From Sternotherus odoratus (Eukaryota > Chordata > Testudines > Kinosternidae): a stretch of 64,000 nt of DNA. Location of the stretch: assembly GCA_032164245.1 (NCBI GenBank), contig JAVMKO010000006.1, positions 7,827,001-7,891,000 of the forward strand, given 5' to 3'. Made by a program: the position numbers and the translations under genes. The notes under the pieces are model-generated. The model was not told the origin of the DNA, ran no database searches, and worked only from the letters and a program-made list of their open reading frames with translations. Each line of letters opens with the position of its first letter. Within the stretch, counting starts at the first letter, position 1. This document shows, one piece after another, positions 11,597-23,454 of the stretch.

Positions 11597-12610
11597 TTAG
11601 GGCTGTCGATTAATCACAATTAACTCACACGATTAACTCAAAAAAGTAATTGCGATTAATCGCAGTTTTAATTGCATTGTTAAAAAATAGAATCCCAATT
11701 GAAATATATTAAATAATTTGGGTGTTTTTCTACATTTTCAAATATATTGATTTCAATTACAACACAGAATACAGAGTATACACTGTTCATTTTATATTAT
11801 TTTTATTTCAAATATTTGCACTGTAGTAATGATAAACAAAAGAAACAGTATTTTCCAATTCACCTCCTACAAGTACTGTAGTACAATCTCTTTATTGTGA
11901 AAATGCAACTTAAAAATGTAGATTTTTTTGTTACATAACTGCACTCAAAAAGCAAATAATGCAGAACTTTTGAGCCTACAAGTCCACTCAGTCCTACTTC
12001 TCATTCAGCCAATCGCTAAGACAAACATTTGTTTACATTTACGGGAGATAATGTTGCCCACTTCTTATTTATGATGTCCCCAGAAAGTGAGAACAGGCAT
12101 TCTCAGGGGACTTGTGTAGCCAGCATGGCAAGGTATTTACATGCCAGATATGCTAAACATTCATATGCCCCTTCATGCTTTGGCCACCCTTCCAGAGGAC
12201 ATGCCTCCTTGCAGAAGATGCTCATTAAAAAAAAGTGTTTTAACATTTTAACATTTTTCCTATTTCAAAACCCAAACCTCTCACATCCTCTTGCCACACT
12301 TTACAATTCATATCCTCTGGCATGCAGTCTTCTATAGCCAGGGACATGCTCTTTGGAGTGAGCAGGTGCTGTGGATTCTGCTAGTATGGATCTGAAGAGA
12401 GGCAGAAATGACCGCTGACCATGAGCATGTTTGTCACAAAAATTGGCCTGAATTGCTGCTATGGTGACAAGTCCTGATGTTTGATAGGAGAGCTGAGAAC
12501 TACACTAGTGCAACTGCCTGACTTCAGCTCCACATCTGACTAAGAGTCCAGTGTGTGCTTGGAACCTGGGCTGTGCTAGTGAACGTGCAACATTAAAGTG
12601 TTCCGTTTTT
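11597..12610. mobile_element. Probable hAT-type transposon remnant (one end recognised)
   Basis: Begins 'agggctgtcgattaatcaca', with internal inverted 'gcgattaatcgc' motifs in the first 90 bp. These subterminal repeats resemble a hAT-type reptile element. The remaining ~900 bp is AT-rich then mixed, with no transposase frame seen. The right terminus could not be found, so the end coordinate is approximate. Confidence 0.45.
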
Positions 12611-12744
12611 GCAACCAGGTGTGCATAGTTTAAGATTCTATGTAACACCAGCGGTGAGGAAGAGATCAGATGGGAAAGTCTCTGTTTCCTTGTGTGAATT
12701 CTTTAATTGGGAAGAATATTCAGGCCCTGATTGAGCAAGGTCCA

Positions 12745-12952
12745 TCAATGGCTGTTATCCAGGATGGGCAGGGATGGTGTCCCTAGCCTGTGTTTTCCAG
12801 AAGCCAGGAATGGGTGACGGGATGGATCACTTGGTGATTCTCTGTTCTGTTCATTCCCTCTGGGGCACCTGGCATTGGCCACTGTTCGATGACAGGATAC
12901 TGGGCTAGATGGACCTTTGGTCTGACGCAGTAATGTCGTTCTTATGTTCTTA
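12745..12952 (+). repeat. CR1/L3-type LINE 3' tail
   Basis: Contains the ordered L3-like tail signals 'gatggatcacttggtgattc', 'ttcattccctctggggcacc', 'gatactgggctagatggacc' and the terminal 'gttcttatgttctta'. The same tail ends the longer copy at 16375-17197. Confidence 0.8.
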
Positions 12953-13611
12953 GGACAGTGGAAGGCACTTGTATTTGAAGACTCTTTTTTTGTTACATGA
13001 GATGGTTTTTGTCTTAAATCCGTACTTGTGTTGGTTTTTAATTAAGAGCACTGAAAACAGAAGTCATTTGTATGTCCTTCGTGTATGTACAATTAGAAAG
13101 TCTCTGTTTGGATGCAAGCGTGCATAGCTCAGAAGGACTTTAGTGGGAAGTGTGTGTATGTTTGCATGAGCATCCCGGGGCAGAATGCGCCTCTTAAAGT
13201 TCACAGCACAAGTCTAATGTTTTTAACATGCCACAGACCGACACAGCTCCTAACCAAAACACAGAAAAGGCCCTGTTTGTTAGAGGTGCTTGTACGATTA
13301 GAAAATAATACAAGCAGTTGAAGTCCCTCTGGGACCCATGGAGAAAACAGAGCCCTTCTTGTAGGCGGTAGTCTGTCCTTGTTTGTGGAGGTGTCAGCAA
13401 AGCAATTTAGATGCAGTCCTTTATGCTTGGAGCTGGGTTGGTGTTCGATGTACTTTGCAGCAGCCTTGCTTATGCTCTTGGGCCCAATCCTGTAGACCTT
13501 TACTGACGAAGGGCCTGATCCAAAGCCCACCCAAATCAATGCAAGTCTTGTTATTACCTGGCTTTGGTCCAGGCACTAACAACTAGTCCCATAGAGCGAC
13601 CACTCCAGTAA

Positions 13612-13882
13612 GGGTATGCCTACACTGCAGTTAAACCCCAGTGGCTGGCCCAGGTCAGCTGACCTGGGTTTGTGGGGCTGTTTAATTGTAGTGTAGATGA
13701 TCAGGCTTGGGCTGGAGTCTGGGCTCTGGGACCCCAAAAGTGGGGGAGGGCCCCAGCTCCTGTGCACCAGCCTAAGCCCAAGTGTCTACACTGCAATTAA
13801 ACAGCCCTGTAGCCCGAGCCCCACAAGCCCACACCAGCTGACATGGGCTAGCCGGAGGTGTCTTTTTAGTGTAGACGTGTCA
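13612..13882. mobile_element. Harbinger-type palindromic MITE, TAA TSD
   Basis: Left end GGGTATGCCTACACT and right end AGTGTAGACGTGTCA are inverted repeats. TAA flanks both sides (13609-13611 and 13883-13885), the TWA target of PIF/Harbinger elements. Internal inverted segments ('gggctgtttaattgtagtg' and 'cactgcaattaaacagccc') make most of the 271 bp palindromic. Confidence 0.8.
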
Positions 13883-13885
13883 TAA

Positions 13886-15208
13886 GAGTGTGGAGAGTCA
13901 AGTCTTTAAACAGAAGTAAAATTCAGGTTAACATCAAGGTTAATCCCTCACCTCGTACTGAAGGGTGCATTGTTGCATCAAGGTGTTCAGATGGGCACTG
14001 CGAGGTGGAGGAGGCTGTCGGGGAGGAGAGCAGCTGTGTTGGCACAGGTAGCGTTGCTCCTGTGATTTACATAGGTCTTTGGCAGCTGCATCCTAGCAAG
14101 AACAGCAACACACTTCTTCCAGATCTTCCTGCTGGCGGGGCTGAAAGCAGATCAGGTTTCACTCCTAAATAACTTTCTTCTGTGCATGCAAAATGTGGCC
14201 GTTGCAAGGTTTGAAACCCACGTTTGGCTCCAGATTGGTTACTTTATCAAGTCAGGGATTGGTTATATTTATTCATTGATTTATTTCTCCAAAATACTAT
14301 TTTCCACCTTTCAAAAAAACAACCACCACACCCAAAACAACCCCACCACCCCCAAATTTCATAATTCTGGGTCAGAGACTAGAGTCATTCGGCATCCTGC
14401 TGTCTTCCACGTCTGAGTCCTCTGCTCCGTTGACGTTAATTCAACTTCACCATTTGACACCAGCCAAGGAACTGACCCTCAGTATATTACCAAGCGGGGT
14501 TCACACTTTGGATGAACATTTCCTGCTTGTCAGGTTTGCAAAAAAAGCCTTCTCGTTGTTTGTTTTTCATTGTTTTTCCTGATGCACTTACACACAGTGT
14601 CATGATAGAAAATCAGTGTGTGTGTTATATGTATGAATATATATTTTTGTGGCTTTGTTCTTCGCTCCTTTCTAGTTTACTTTCCCCATTCTACTTGATC
14701 CTTCCAGTTAAACCGATTGTACTCTGTTTGTGGCATCATGTACAACACTAGGCCGAGACTAGGTAGTTGTAAACATGGGATTATGATGTCCCCGAAGGAG
14801 CAAGGAGGAGGAGAAAGTTGGCTGTGAGGGCACTTGCTCTCAGTTGCTTTTCATGTCAAATGTTTTCTTTGTGTGCTCCGATATGAAGTGCTGGGTTTAA
14901 AAGTAGCACAAACTGGGGCCCAATCCCTGGAAGCCTTACTCACGTGAGTAACCCTCTTAATGGGAATACTGATATGAGTAAGGGTGGCAGGATCAAGCAC
15001 CAGTTTATTGAAGGCTTACCTATGCCAGCATACCCCGGATGGCTAGAACCGAAAGGAGAAATACTCTTAATTGTGTTTAGTGTAAAATCCCCGGGGCAGT
15101 GAGTACAGTCCTTCCTTTGGAGGAGCGTGTCTTACAAAAAAAATCATCACATGCTTTTCTGAGGATGGTGGGAAAGGCGAGTCCGAGGCTGAGGAGATGG
15201 ACGGTACA
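13886..15208. other. Intronic sequence, nothing recognised
   Basis: No exon or named repeat was recognised. Short open frames in this stretch have no domain signature. Confidence 0.45.
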
Positions 15209-15210
15209 TA

Positions 15211-15308
15211 AAAACATAAGAGTGGCCATACTGGGTCAGACCAATGGTCCATCTAGCCCAGTATCCTGTCTTCTGACTGTTCCCGTTGCCTGTGGGAAAC
15301 GGATGACT
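15211..15308 (-). repeat. CR1/L3-type LINE 3' tail
   Basis: Reverse orientation of the 'gatactgggctagatggacc' tail: the + strand reads 'ataagagtggccatactggg' then 'ccatctagcccagtatcctg'. About 100 bp remain. Confidence 0.8.
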
Positions 15309-16374
15309 AGAAGTTGTCAGGGAAATATGTTTTCCCCACCAAAGTGAAAATGGAAAGCACCCATTGGTTGTTGAAAATTTTCTACAGTTGTGGGAAGGAT
15401 TTCATCCAAAAATGGAACATGCAAATCCACAAAATTTTCAAACTCTTTTAAAATTTTCAGCACCTGAAAACTGGAAAGTTTCAGTCAGTTGGGAGTTAAA
15501 AAATGGATCTGACTGAAAATTATCACCCAGCTGGCAAAAACTTTTCAGTTTGTAGGTGCCACACACCAACCAATTTATGAAAATACTTGGGTTTTGCTAG
15601 TTAAAACCCCAAAATGTTTTTTGGGGTTTTAGATGGCAAATGTAGTCATAAGCAGACATTTCCCATGGAAATCTTCATTTTTTATGAAAAAGCCATTTTT
15701 AATTATAAAAACATTTTGAAAAAAAAATTCTCTTCAGCTTTTGAGCAGGTGCAGCACATAGACTAGATCAGCTCTGTTTTGATTCCTTCTATCCCCTCTA
15801 CCCCAAAAACCAAACCTTTTATTAGCTGGATTAACTCAGACGTGACGGGCCTGCCTCTTCCCACACAGGGTTCATACCAGTATTGCTCCATCTACTTCTA
15901 GTGGAGTTACTCCTGATCTACACCAATGTGAATGAGGGCAAAATCAGGCCAAGTGGGTTTAAGTCAAGTTTTTCACTGTTCCTGGATGGTATGTGTTTTT
16001 TATTCTTGCAAAGTTTTGATGATGGCATGAGCACAAGAGGACGTGAGCACCCATTTTCAGTGCAAAAACAACAAAACATCAGGAGCATTTAATTATGTTG
16101 GGGTAGTATCTTCCTTTGTGTTTTTTAATCAGATCTCCCCACTGACCTCATGTCATTTAATGTTCCAAATTATGTGATCATTAGGAAATGTTCCTAACAA
16201 AACCGTTATTATTGCTGTTAAAGGGACACTGCCAGATCCATTTAGCCCCCAAACCTGAATCACAGCTCATAGTTCCGTGAAACATAACGTTTTTAAAAAG
16301 TCAATTACAAACTTTTTAGTTCTAAAGGAACCACATTCCCCTCATACATATACATTCTAACTATACGTATACAA

Positions 16375-17197
16375 TGATGGGGTCTAAATTAGCTGTTACC
16401 GCTCAAGAAAGAGATCTTGGAGTCATTGTGGATAGTTCTCTGAAATCATCCAGTCAATGTGCAGCGGCAGTCAAAAAGGTGAACAGAATGTTGGGAATCA
16501 TCACGAAAGGGATAGATAATAAGACATAAAATGTCATATTGCCTCTATATAAATCTATGGTACACTCACACCTTGAGTACTGCATGCACCTGTGGTCACC
16601 CCATCTCAAAAAAGATCTATTGGAATTGGAAAAGGTTCAGAAAAGGGCAACAAAAATGATGAGGGGTATGCAACGGCTTCTGTATGAGAAGAGATTAATA
16701 AGACTGGGACTTTTCAGCTTCGAAAAGAGGCGACTAAGGGGGGATATGATAGAGGTCTATACAATTATGAGTGATATAGAGAAAGTAAATAAGGAAGTGT
16801 TATTTACTCCTCCTCATAAGACAAGAAGAAGGTGCCACTAAATGAAATTAATAGGTAGCAGGTTTAAAACAAACACAAGAAAGTATTTTTTTCATTCAAG
16901 GCACTGTCAACCTGTGGAACTCTTTGCCAGAGGACAGTCTGAAGACCAGTACTATAACTGGGTTCAAAAGGGAGCTAGACAGATTCATGGACGAGAGGTT
17001 CATCAATGGCTATTAGCTGGATGAGCAGGAATGGTGTCTCTAGCCTCTGTTTGCCAGAAGCTGGGTAACAGGGCATGGATCACTTGACGATAACCTGTCT
17101 GTTCATTCCCTTTGGGCCACCTGTCAGAGGACTGGATACTGGACTTGATGGACCTTTGGTCTGATCCATTATGGACGTTCTTATGTTCTATGTTCTC
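16375..17197 (+). mobile_element. 5'-truncated CR1/L3-type LINE, reverse-transcriptase C-terminal part and 3' tail
   Basis: Decayed coding sequence for the C-terminal part of a non-LTR reverse transcriptase is visible: 'ERDLGVIVDSSLKSSSQ', 'LPLYKSMVHSHLEYCMHLWS', 'LEKVQKRATKMMRG' and 'GDMIEVYTIM'. The longest open piece is 16539-16841, followed after a stop by 16842-17024. The element ends with the 'gatggacctttggtctgatc' tail and 'gttcttatgttct'. The palm catalytic motif is missing (5' truncation), so it cannot mobilise. An internal stop near 16527 and others mark it as a fossil. Confidence 0.85.
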
Positions 17198-17428
17198 CTT
17201 GATTTGCAATCCAAGCATTGAAGCATTAATGTATGAGAACTAGAAAGTGAAACTGAGTGTAAACAGAAGTGAAACTGACCCAGCCTATCATGCTCCAATC
17301 TACATGCACTGCTAAAAGGCAATAGGATGACCAGTGAAAGATGAGTTTTAACCTCACATATTTGCCTTTGCCACCTAGCAGCAATAATCAAGGATCAAAT
17401 TCCCAGTTTGCCAAGCACTGCACAAGTA

Positions 17429-17743
17429 AGGTATGTCGACTCTGCAGCTGGGAGCGATTCCTCCAGCCTGGATATGCAGATTCACGCTAGCTCCACTCAA
17501 ACTAGCATGCTAAAAATTGCAGTGTAGATATTGCAATAGCAGCAGTGGTTACCCACCCAAATGATCCACCTGAGTCCAAGCCCACCCGGCCCTCTGGTCC
17601 AAGCTCGGGTGACTAACCCAAGCCACTGTCCAGGTCGCAATGACCATACTGCTATTGTTAGTGTGTGAGCTCAAGCGGAGCTAGCGTGAGTCTGTCTACT
17701 TGGGCTGGGACACCTGGTCCCAGCTGCAGTGTAGACATACCCA
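17429..17743. mobile_element. Harbinger-type MITE, TAA TSD
   Basis: Left end GGTATGTCGACTCTGCAG and right end CTGCAGTGTAGACATACCCA are inverted repeats. TAA flanks both sides (17426-17428, 17744-17746). Internal 'gctagctcca' and 'ggagctagc' segments are also inverted, giving a foldback. Confidence 0.8.
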
Positions 17744-17746
17744 TAA

Positions 17747-18728
17747 AAAGACAGTCACTGCCTCAAAGAGCTTGCAGTCTACAGCCAAACCTGCAGCTGT
17801 CTCTGTGTGGACGCAGGCATCTGCTGTGCAAAGTCACTTTAGAATCAGGGGCCCCAAAGTAGCAAAAGACGCAACAGGTGGAAGAGATAAAACAAGCAAA
17901 GTTGCTTTAACAAGTTCCACTGCTACGAACTGTTAACTAGTTCTCGCCTGCTCTTTGAATACTGTAATAAAGTTTTAGAGCAATCAATGGTTTTGCTGTC
18001 CTAAGGGGAAGAAATTAAAACACTTTTTTTACAAATGCCTCTATTAAGTCCTCCTTCCCCACCACACATAGATGTCATAATAAAGCATGTTCCTTGTAAT
18101 AGCTGACTCAGCCCCCCCCCCAGAAGTTGTCATTTTAATGTAGGATAAAAATGGAGAAATTAGTACTCTCACCACGTTGCACATTACGATGACTCATTGC
18201 TGGCTTTGTAGAGTATTTTGTAATGGGAAATTCAAACATGGCACTGGCCGAGTGGATATGTGAATAGACAATGATGTAAAAAGAAAGTTGTATAGGGTGC
18301 TACACTCCTGGATTTTTTGCATCTGGGGTACAAAATGTAGAGTCTCGTGTGGTGGGTTGTCCATTCCTCTGAGTTATGCATGCTGGATATTGATTTAATC
18401 ACACTTTACAGCTACAGCAAAGTATTTAGCTTCTTATCCAGAGAGGAAGTCCTGTTGAATCTTAGATCAGATCAAGGAAAGGACATTTTGTCTTTAGCAT
18501 TTGTTCCGTTACTATTTTAGAGTTTTTTAAGTGATGATAAGCAGACCTAGTAGCTGACTGTAGTTTCATGTTGCAGAGCCAGCTTTAGTTCCTGGGTTCC
18601 AGTTGGCAGGCACTAGGAATTTGGAGGCAGTCCTCTGTCATGATGTTATTTTAACCATAGCACTGAGGGTGCTAGTCTGGTCCCTGCCTACAAGAGCAGC
18701 AGTGACGTGAAACGTGCACTTTACTCTA
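17747..18728. other. Intronic sequence, nothing recognised
   Basis: About 1 kb without a recognisable exon or repeat; a run of C at about 18113-18121 is the only simple sequence. Confidence 0.45.
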
Positions 18729-19097
18729 GGACCTTGTCTACACTAGAGAGTTTTATCGATGCAAGTTACGCCAACGATCAAAATCCGCTATAATTACATC
18801 GCTTTTGCATGTTCACACGACGCTCCTTCTGTCGGCGGAGCGCATCCACGGTTGGTGCTCTAGTGTCAACAGTGAGAGCAGTGCACTATGGGTAGTTGTC
18901 CCACTGTGAAACTCGCCACCTTCTGCAGCTAAGGGTTGTGAGAAGGAGGAGTGGATCAAAGTGCATCATGGGTACATGCTCAATGTCCCACAATGCAGTT
19001 TTTTTCTGCTCCATCATTCCATTGGCTTCCGATTATGTTTCATGCCATTTTCCAAGGGCCCTAGTTTATTGTGCACCAACTATCTCTGCCTGAAAGA

Positions 19098-19932
19098 ATG
19101 GATCCTGTACCTCTCTCTATTGCTGTGGTCGCCGTTAAGAACACATCGCAGATGATCGTGCAGTATATCATGAGCACCCTCTCTGAACAGGAGTCAGAGG
19201 TGCCTGACCTGCTGTGTGCCATGGAAAGAAATAACACCAGATTACTTATTACTTTATTTCCAGACCAGAAGTTTCCAATGGGAGAAATGTTGAAATGCCC
19301 ATAGTGATCTGGGGAGATTCAGTGTACCCCTTACTCCTGTGGCTCATGAAGCCTTACATGGGAAACCTGGACAGAAGCAAGGAACATTTCAACAATAGGC
19401 CAAGCAGGTGTAGAATGACCGTTGAATGTGCGCTTGGCAGATTAAAAGCATGCTGGCGGTGCCTTTATGACAGGTTAGACCTAAATGAGAAAAATATTCC
19501 CATAGTCATTAGCAGCCTGCTGCGCTATATAATATTTAGAAGCAGAGAGGTGGCCATGTTAGTCTGGAATAGCAGAGGTAACAAAGAGTCCTGTGGCACC
19601 TTAAAGACTAACTATAAAGTTTTGAAGCATAAGCTTTCTTGGGCTAATACCCACTTCGTCGGATGCAAGCAGTGGAAGTCTGCTTGCATCCGACGAAGTG
19701 GGTATTAGCCCACAAAAGTTTATGCTTATGCTTCAAAACTTTATAGCTAGTCTTTAAGGTGCCACAGGACTCTTTGTTACCTCTATATAATATTTGTGAG
19801 GCTAAGGGTTAAAAAGTTTTCCCCAAGGTAGAGTGTGAAGGCAGATCGCCTGGCAGCTGATTTTGAGCAGCCAGATATCAGGGCTAATGGAGGGGCACAA
19901 TGGGGGACTATTTGAATCAAGGAGGCTTCGAG
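19098..19932 (+). pseudogene. Harbinger transposase (HARBI1-like DDE) pseudogene
   Basis: Harbinger transposases are DDE endonucleases that cut and paste the element with the help of a Myb-like partner. The 19098-19304 piece holds an N-terminal-like stretch ('MIVQYIMSTLSEQE') that jumps directly to 'LFPDQKFPMGEM'. A frame change then leads to 19295-19540 with 'IVIWGDSVYPLLLWLMKPY', 'NRPSRCRMTVECALGRLKA' and 'NIPIVIS'. After an inserted Penelope palindrome, the reading continues at 19787 as 'NICEAKG' and then 'DRLAADFEQPDI'. The Asp of the GDSxYPL block and the Glu of the VECAxGRLK block are present. The segment that should carry the first catalytic Asp is deleted. Frameshifts, the deletion and the insertion make it non-functional. 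Confidence 0.8.
19538..19782. mobile_element. Penelope-type palindromic insertion with 13-bp TSD inside the transposase
   Basis: A 245-bp insertion is flanked by a perfect 13-bp duplication CTATATAATATTT (19525-19537 and 19783-19795). Most of it is one hairpin: arms about 19574-19672 and 19680-19782, including 'aacaaagagtcctgtggcac' and its inverse, around a centre 'tggaagt'. The arm sequence ('gcacctta', 'gactaac', 'cccacttcgtcggatgc') matches the termini of the GIY-YIG-bearing Penelope copies nearby. Removing it restores the transposase phase across the junction, which shows it came after the Harbinger. Confidence 0.85.
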
Positions 19933-20545
19933 TCACCATTTTTCACCTGCACATCGACCAATGTGATATATGCCATCATGTGCCAGCAATGCCCCTCTGC
20001 TATGTACATTGGCCAAACCAGCCAGTCTCTGCGCAAAAGAATAAATGGACACAAATCTGACCGGGAATCATAACATTCAAAAACCAGTAGGAGAACACTT
20101 CAATCTTCCTGGCCATTCCATTAAAGATTTGATGGTTTCAGTTTTGAAACAGAAAAACTTCCAAAACAGACTCCAACCAGAAACTGAGGAACTGGAATTA
20201 ATTTTCAAATTATATACAATTAACCAGGGGCTAAATCGGACTTGTGAATGGTTCGCTCATTACAATAATTGATTGCATTTCCTGAGTTAATTTCCCTGAC
20301 ACAGAAATCCATTTCAAAAAGGGTTTTTTTTTCTCCTACAGATAATGAGTCATCTACATTTAACAGCCCTCTTAGAATTGGTATGCTAATGTACAGGTTT
20401 TTTTCTTTTCTTTCTTTCTGTGTGTATAAATGCATCTTACTTCTGTTCCATTCTATGCATCCGATGAAGTGAGCTGTAGCCCATGAACGCTTATGCTGAA
20501 ATAAACTAGTTAGTCTCTAAGGTGCTACAAGTATTCCTCACTTTC
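19933..20545 (+). mobile_element. Penelope-like retroelement 3' part with GIY-YIG endonuclease remnant
   Basis: Penelope-like elements encode a reverse transcriptase followed by a GIY-YIG endonuclease. Decayed frames (19863-20060, 20045-20272) show the endonuclease region: a cysteine-bearing stretch around 'CDICHHVPAMPLCY', a 'WPNQP..' block aligned with the usual GQT-type motif, then 'IQKPVGEHFNLPGHSIKDL', 'VLKQKNFQNRLQPETEELEL' and 'LNRTCEWF'. The usual Tyr-Ile-Gly is disrupted by frameshift. The 3' end is the Penelope arm ('ccgatgaagtgagctgtagc' then 'aaactagttagtctctaagg'), ending near 20545. The reverse transcriptase is absent. Confidence 0.75.
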
Positions 20546-21399
20546 ATTTTGACTATGAGCACCTGTAATATGTCTTTCTATAAAACACTCTGCCATGCTT
20601 TGTTAACTTACCTCCTTGCATGGTCAGAAAGCAATCATCAAAAATGTCATGCAAGGAGTGTTAGTGGACTCACAGCATCGAAGCACTTCTTTCCCACTGT
20701 CCCTTGGCAAGCATGCAGCTTGGTGAACACCCTAGTTATGGTGAGTTTGGCCCGGGGCGGAGGAGAGGGGGCGCACTCAATATGGGGAAAAAGGTCTTGG
20801 CAGTTTTCTAAGGGGATCATTGCAAGAAATTAGGGACAGAATTGTAAATTCTGCCACCATTTTTCACAGGCAGCGCTCATTAAAGCCGATATCTCACTCC
20901 TGAGGGTAAGAAGGATGTAAGGGTTCATCTCCTGCATGCATGCAGCTTCAGACCAGGTTCCTAGGCTGCTCACCTAGGTGCCACTTTGGTCCCTGCACAA
21001 GTGATTGCCGATTGGCGCGGGAAAGTTTCCTACAATGGGGGAAGGAACAAAGCCGTTCAGCAGAGGATTGCCAAATACCTCCCGGAACGTTTCCTTGAAT
21101 CTCTCTGGAAGATTCCCGTGAAACCTTTATATGTATGAACACACTGTTCCACCCCACTGCATCGCTGCACAAGGGAATGTGAAGCCTACGCAAACACAGC
21201 TAGCCTTATGCATTTCTATTCTGTAACCCACTTCCAACATGTTTCAAAGCAAAGGGCAGCGCTACCTCATATAACTGAGCAGCATCAACTCAAAAAGATC
21301 ACTTACCAGACCTTCGCTGTCCTGCATCATGCGCATCAGAGATGGACCCTCCTGGGTCGAGAAGAGGTCCTGATTCGCCATGGTACTGGGCTACCCTAT

Positions 21400-21792
21400 C
21401 ACCTCTCTCATCTCGTCCTCCAACTCCACTTCCTGGTCCACAACTTCCTCCTTGGGGTTGAGTCCGCTGTCTTGAGTCCAGCTCCCCGAAGAGGGAGTTG
21501 ACAGTGGAAGTGGGGTCGTTGCCTAGGATGGCGTTCAGCTCCTTCTGGAAGTGGCAGGTCTTTGGTGCAGTTCCAGAGCAACAGTTTAACCCCCTTGCCT
21601 TCTGGTACATGTACCTCAGCTCCCATTTGTAGCTCTTATCCTACGTGCCGCAAGAAATCTGCCCGTAGGTATCAAAGTTCCTGTGGCTGGAGTGGAGCTG
21701 GGAATACAGAGACTCCTCTCCCCCAGAGCCAGCAGATCCAACACCTCAGGTGTGCTCCAAGCAGAAGAGCATTTGCTGTGTGGAGCTGCCAT
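21400..21792 (-). pseudogene. Harbinger Myb/SANT-like partner pseudogene
   Basis: Read on the minus strand from the ATG at 21792: 'MAAPHSK' then 'AWSTPEVLDLLALGERSL', a Myb/SANT-like DNA-binding start found in the second gene of Harbinger elements. After a frameshift near 21610-21700 it continues as 'YQKARGLNCCSGTAPKTCHF' and 'KELNAILGNDPTSTVNS'. This protein normally binds transposon ends and helps import the transposase. It runs opposite to the transposase, so the two genes converge. The frameshift makes it a fossil. Confidence 0.7.
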
Positions 21793-22682
21793 GGTCCGCT
21801 GGGAAGATGCGATGTGAGCTCTCCGTGCCGAGCAAACAGGAAGTGGAATTTTAAAAATTCCCAGGCCTTTAAACAGAGAGGGAGTGGATGCCTGTGTACC
21901 TGGGTGCAGGGCAGCAGAGTTCGAACTGCAGACCAGAGCGGTCAGGATGGGCATTGTGGGACACCTCCTGGAGGCCATTTACAGCAACGGAACCAAGTGT
22001 AGCAGAATGTGCATTAAAGAAAAGGCAGCATGACTCCTCTCATCTTTTATGTGGGAACTGCGGTTTCTTACCAAAGCCTCCTGCGTCTCTATGTAACTTT
22101 ACTCACTGGAACAGTGCCATTGATTTCAGTGTGATACTCAGGGTGTATCAAGTTGCTTAGGTGTGTGCTCACGGCAAGAGACTCTTGGTGCTCTTTTAAC
22201 TGTTCTAAGATGGTAATTTAATTATATTAGAAGCCCCATTCATTTATATAAGAACACTTTTAAAAATAGCCAATTTTGGACCCAGTCCTGTGTCATTAAA
22301 CTCATATGGTGAGGTATTTCTCTCCATCTCCTATTGATTTCCCTACGAACTTCAGGGCGTTCAGCACTCTTAAAAATCAGTCCACTTGTTCAGGTGCCTA
22401 CATATGAACTTAGGACTCTAACTTCATTTCCCAGTGTTTGAAAAACTTGGCCTACAATGCTAATATTGGGGACAGTGAAAAGCCTTTCAACACTGTATCT
22501 ACATCTAGAGATACTTTGTAGTACTGTAATGAGAAATACCTTTTCTATCTTCCAGCACAATGCTGAACCATCTCTGCCATTTTAACAGGAAGCAGAGGTG
22601 GGGAAAGATGCAATTGTAATGTGTCATTTTAAGTTTTAGATCCATTTTTTAGTTTTAATTAAGAAGTACTAATCATTTAAAG

Positions 22683-23446
22683 CAGGGGTGGGCAAAGTTC
22701 AGCCTGCGGACCACATCTGGCCCGCGGGACCTTCCTGCCTGGCCCCTGAGCTCCCACCAGGGAGGCTACTCCAAGCCCCTCCCCTGCTGCTCCCCCTTTC
22801 CTGGAGCCTCAGCTGCCACCAGTGCAATGCTTCAAAGCCGCGGTCTGACCCGGTGCTCTGTGCTGTGCAGCTGCCTGTCCTGGTGCAATCACGCCGCCAA
22901 CCACCTATTCTCCAGGCAGCACAGTAAGGGGGTAGGGAGCGGGGTGGTGGGTGATGGATAGAGGGCAGGGGAGTTCAGGATGTAGTCAGGAGGCAGGGCA
23001 GCCAAAGGTCGGGAAACGGGGGGTTGAATGGGGGCAGGGATTCCAGGGGGCAGTCAGGAAAGAAGAGATATTGGATGGGACAGCAGGGGGCAGGGAGAAA
23101 GGTGGTTGGATAGGGCAGGGGTCCCGGGTGGGAGGCGTCAGGAAGGAGAGGAGTTGGCTGGGATGGTGGAGGCTAGTTAGGGGCTAGGGGTCCAGGGTGG
23201 TCAGGGCAGAGAGGGGCAGGGGAGCAGAAGTCCCAGGGGGGCATCAGGAAGGAGAGGGGGGTTTGGATGGGGCAGGAATCCTGGGGGGGGGCTGTTGGGG
23301 CGAGAAGCGGGGGGGGGGGGGGGAGATCAGATGGGGGGCATGCCACACCTGGCTGTTTGGGGAGGCAGAGCCTCCCCTAACCAGCCCTCCATACGATTTT
23401 GGAAACCTAATGCAGCCCTCGGGCCAAAAAGTTTCCCCCACCCCTG
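22683..23446. mobile_element. hAT-type element with G-rich core
   Basis: Left end CAGGGGTGGGCAAAGTTCAG and right end AAAAAGTTTCCCCCACCCCTG are inverted; 'catctggcccgcggga' and 'tgcagccctcgggcc' follow inside. The core (about 22930-23340) is a G-rich, loosely repetitive tract of 'cagtcaggaaggagagg' type units and ends in a G run at about 23310. It is non-coding. The 8-bp flanks (ATTTAAAG and TTTTATGT) match poorly, so the TSD has decayed or the end is off by a few bases. A related copy is at 38307. Confidence 0.7.
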
Positions 23447-23454
23447 TTTTATGT

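Larger units (their letters stand above)
18729..22010 (+). mobile_element. Decayed two-gene Harbinger (PIF) transposon carrying Penelope insertions
   Basis: The left end 'ccttgtctacactaga' matches the terminal motif of the MITEs in this window. It is followed by non-coding sequence ('atgggtagttgtcccactgt'), a damaged transposase on + and, near the right, a Myb/SANT-like gene on -. This is the two-protein organisation known for Harbinger elements. 'gcattgtgggacacctcctg' near 21950 mirrors the left subterminal 'gtcccac' region. The right inverted repeat was not found, so the element appears truncated at about 22010. Two Penelope-type insertions (19538-19782 and about 19933-20545) lie inside it. 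Confidence 0.75.

Noticed and set aside
21562..22002. 146-codon plus-strand frame
   Set aside because: Antisense to the Harbinger Myb-like pseudogene, which has recognisable sequence on the minus strand.
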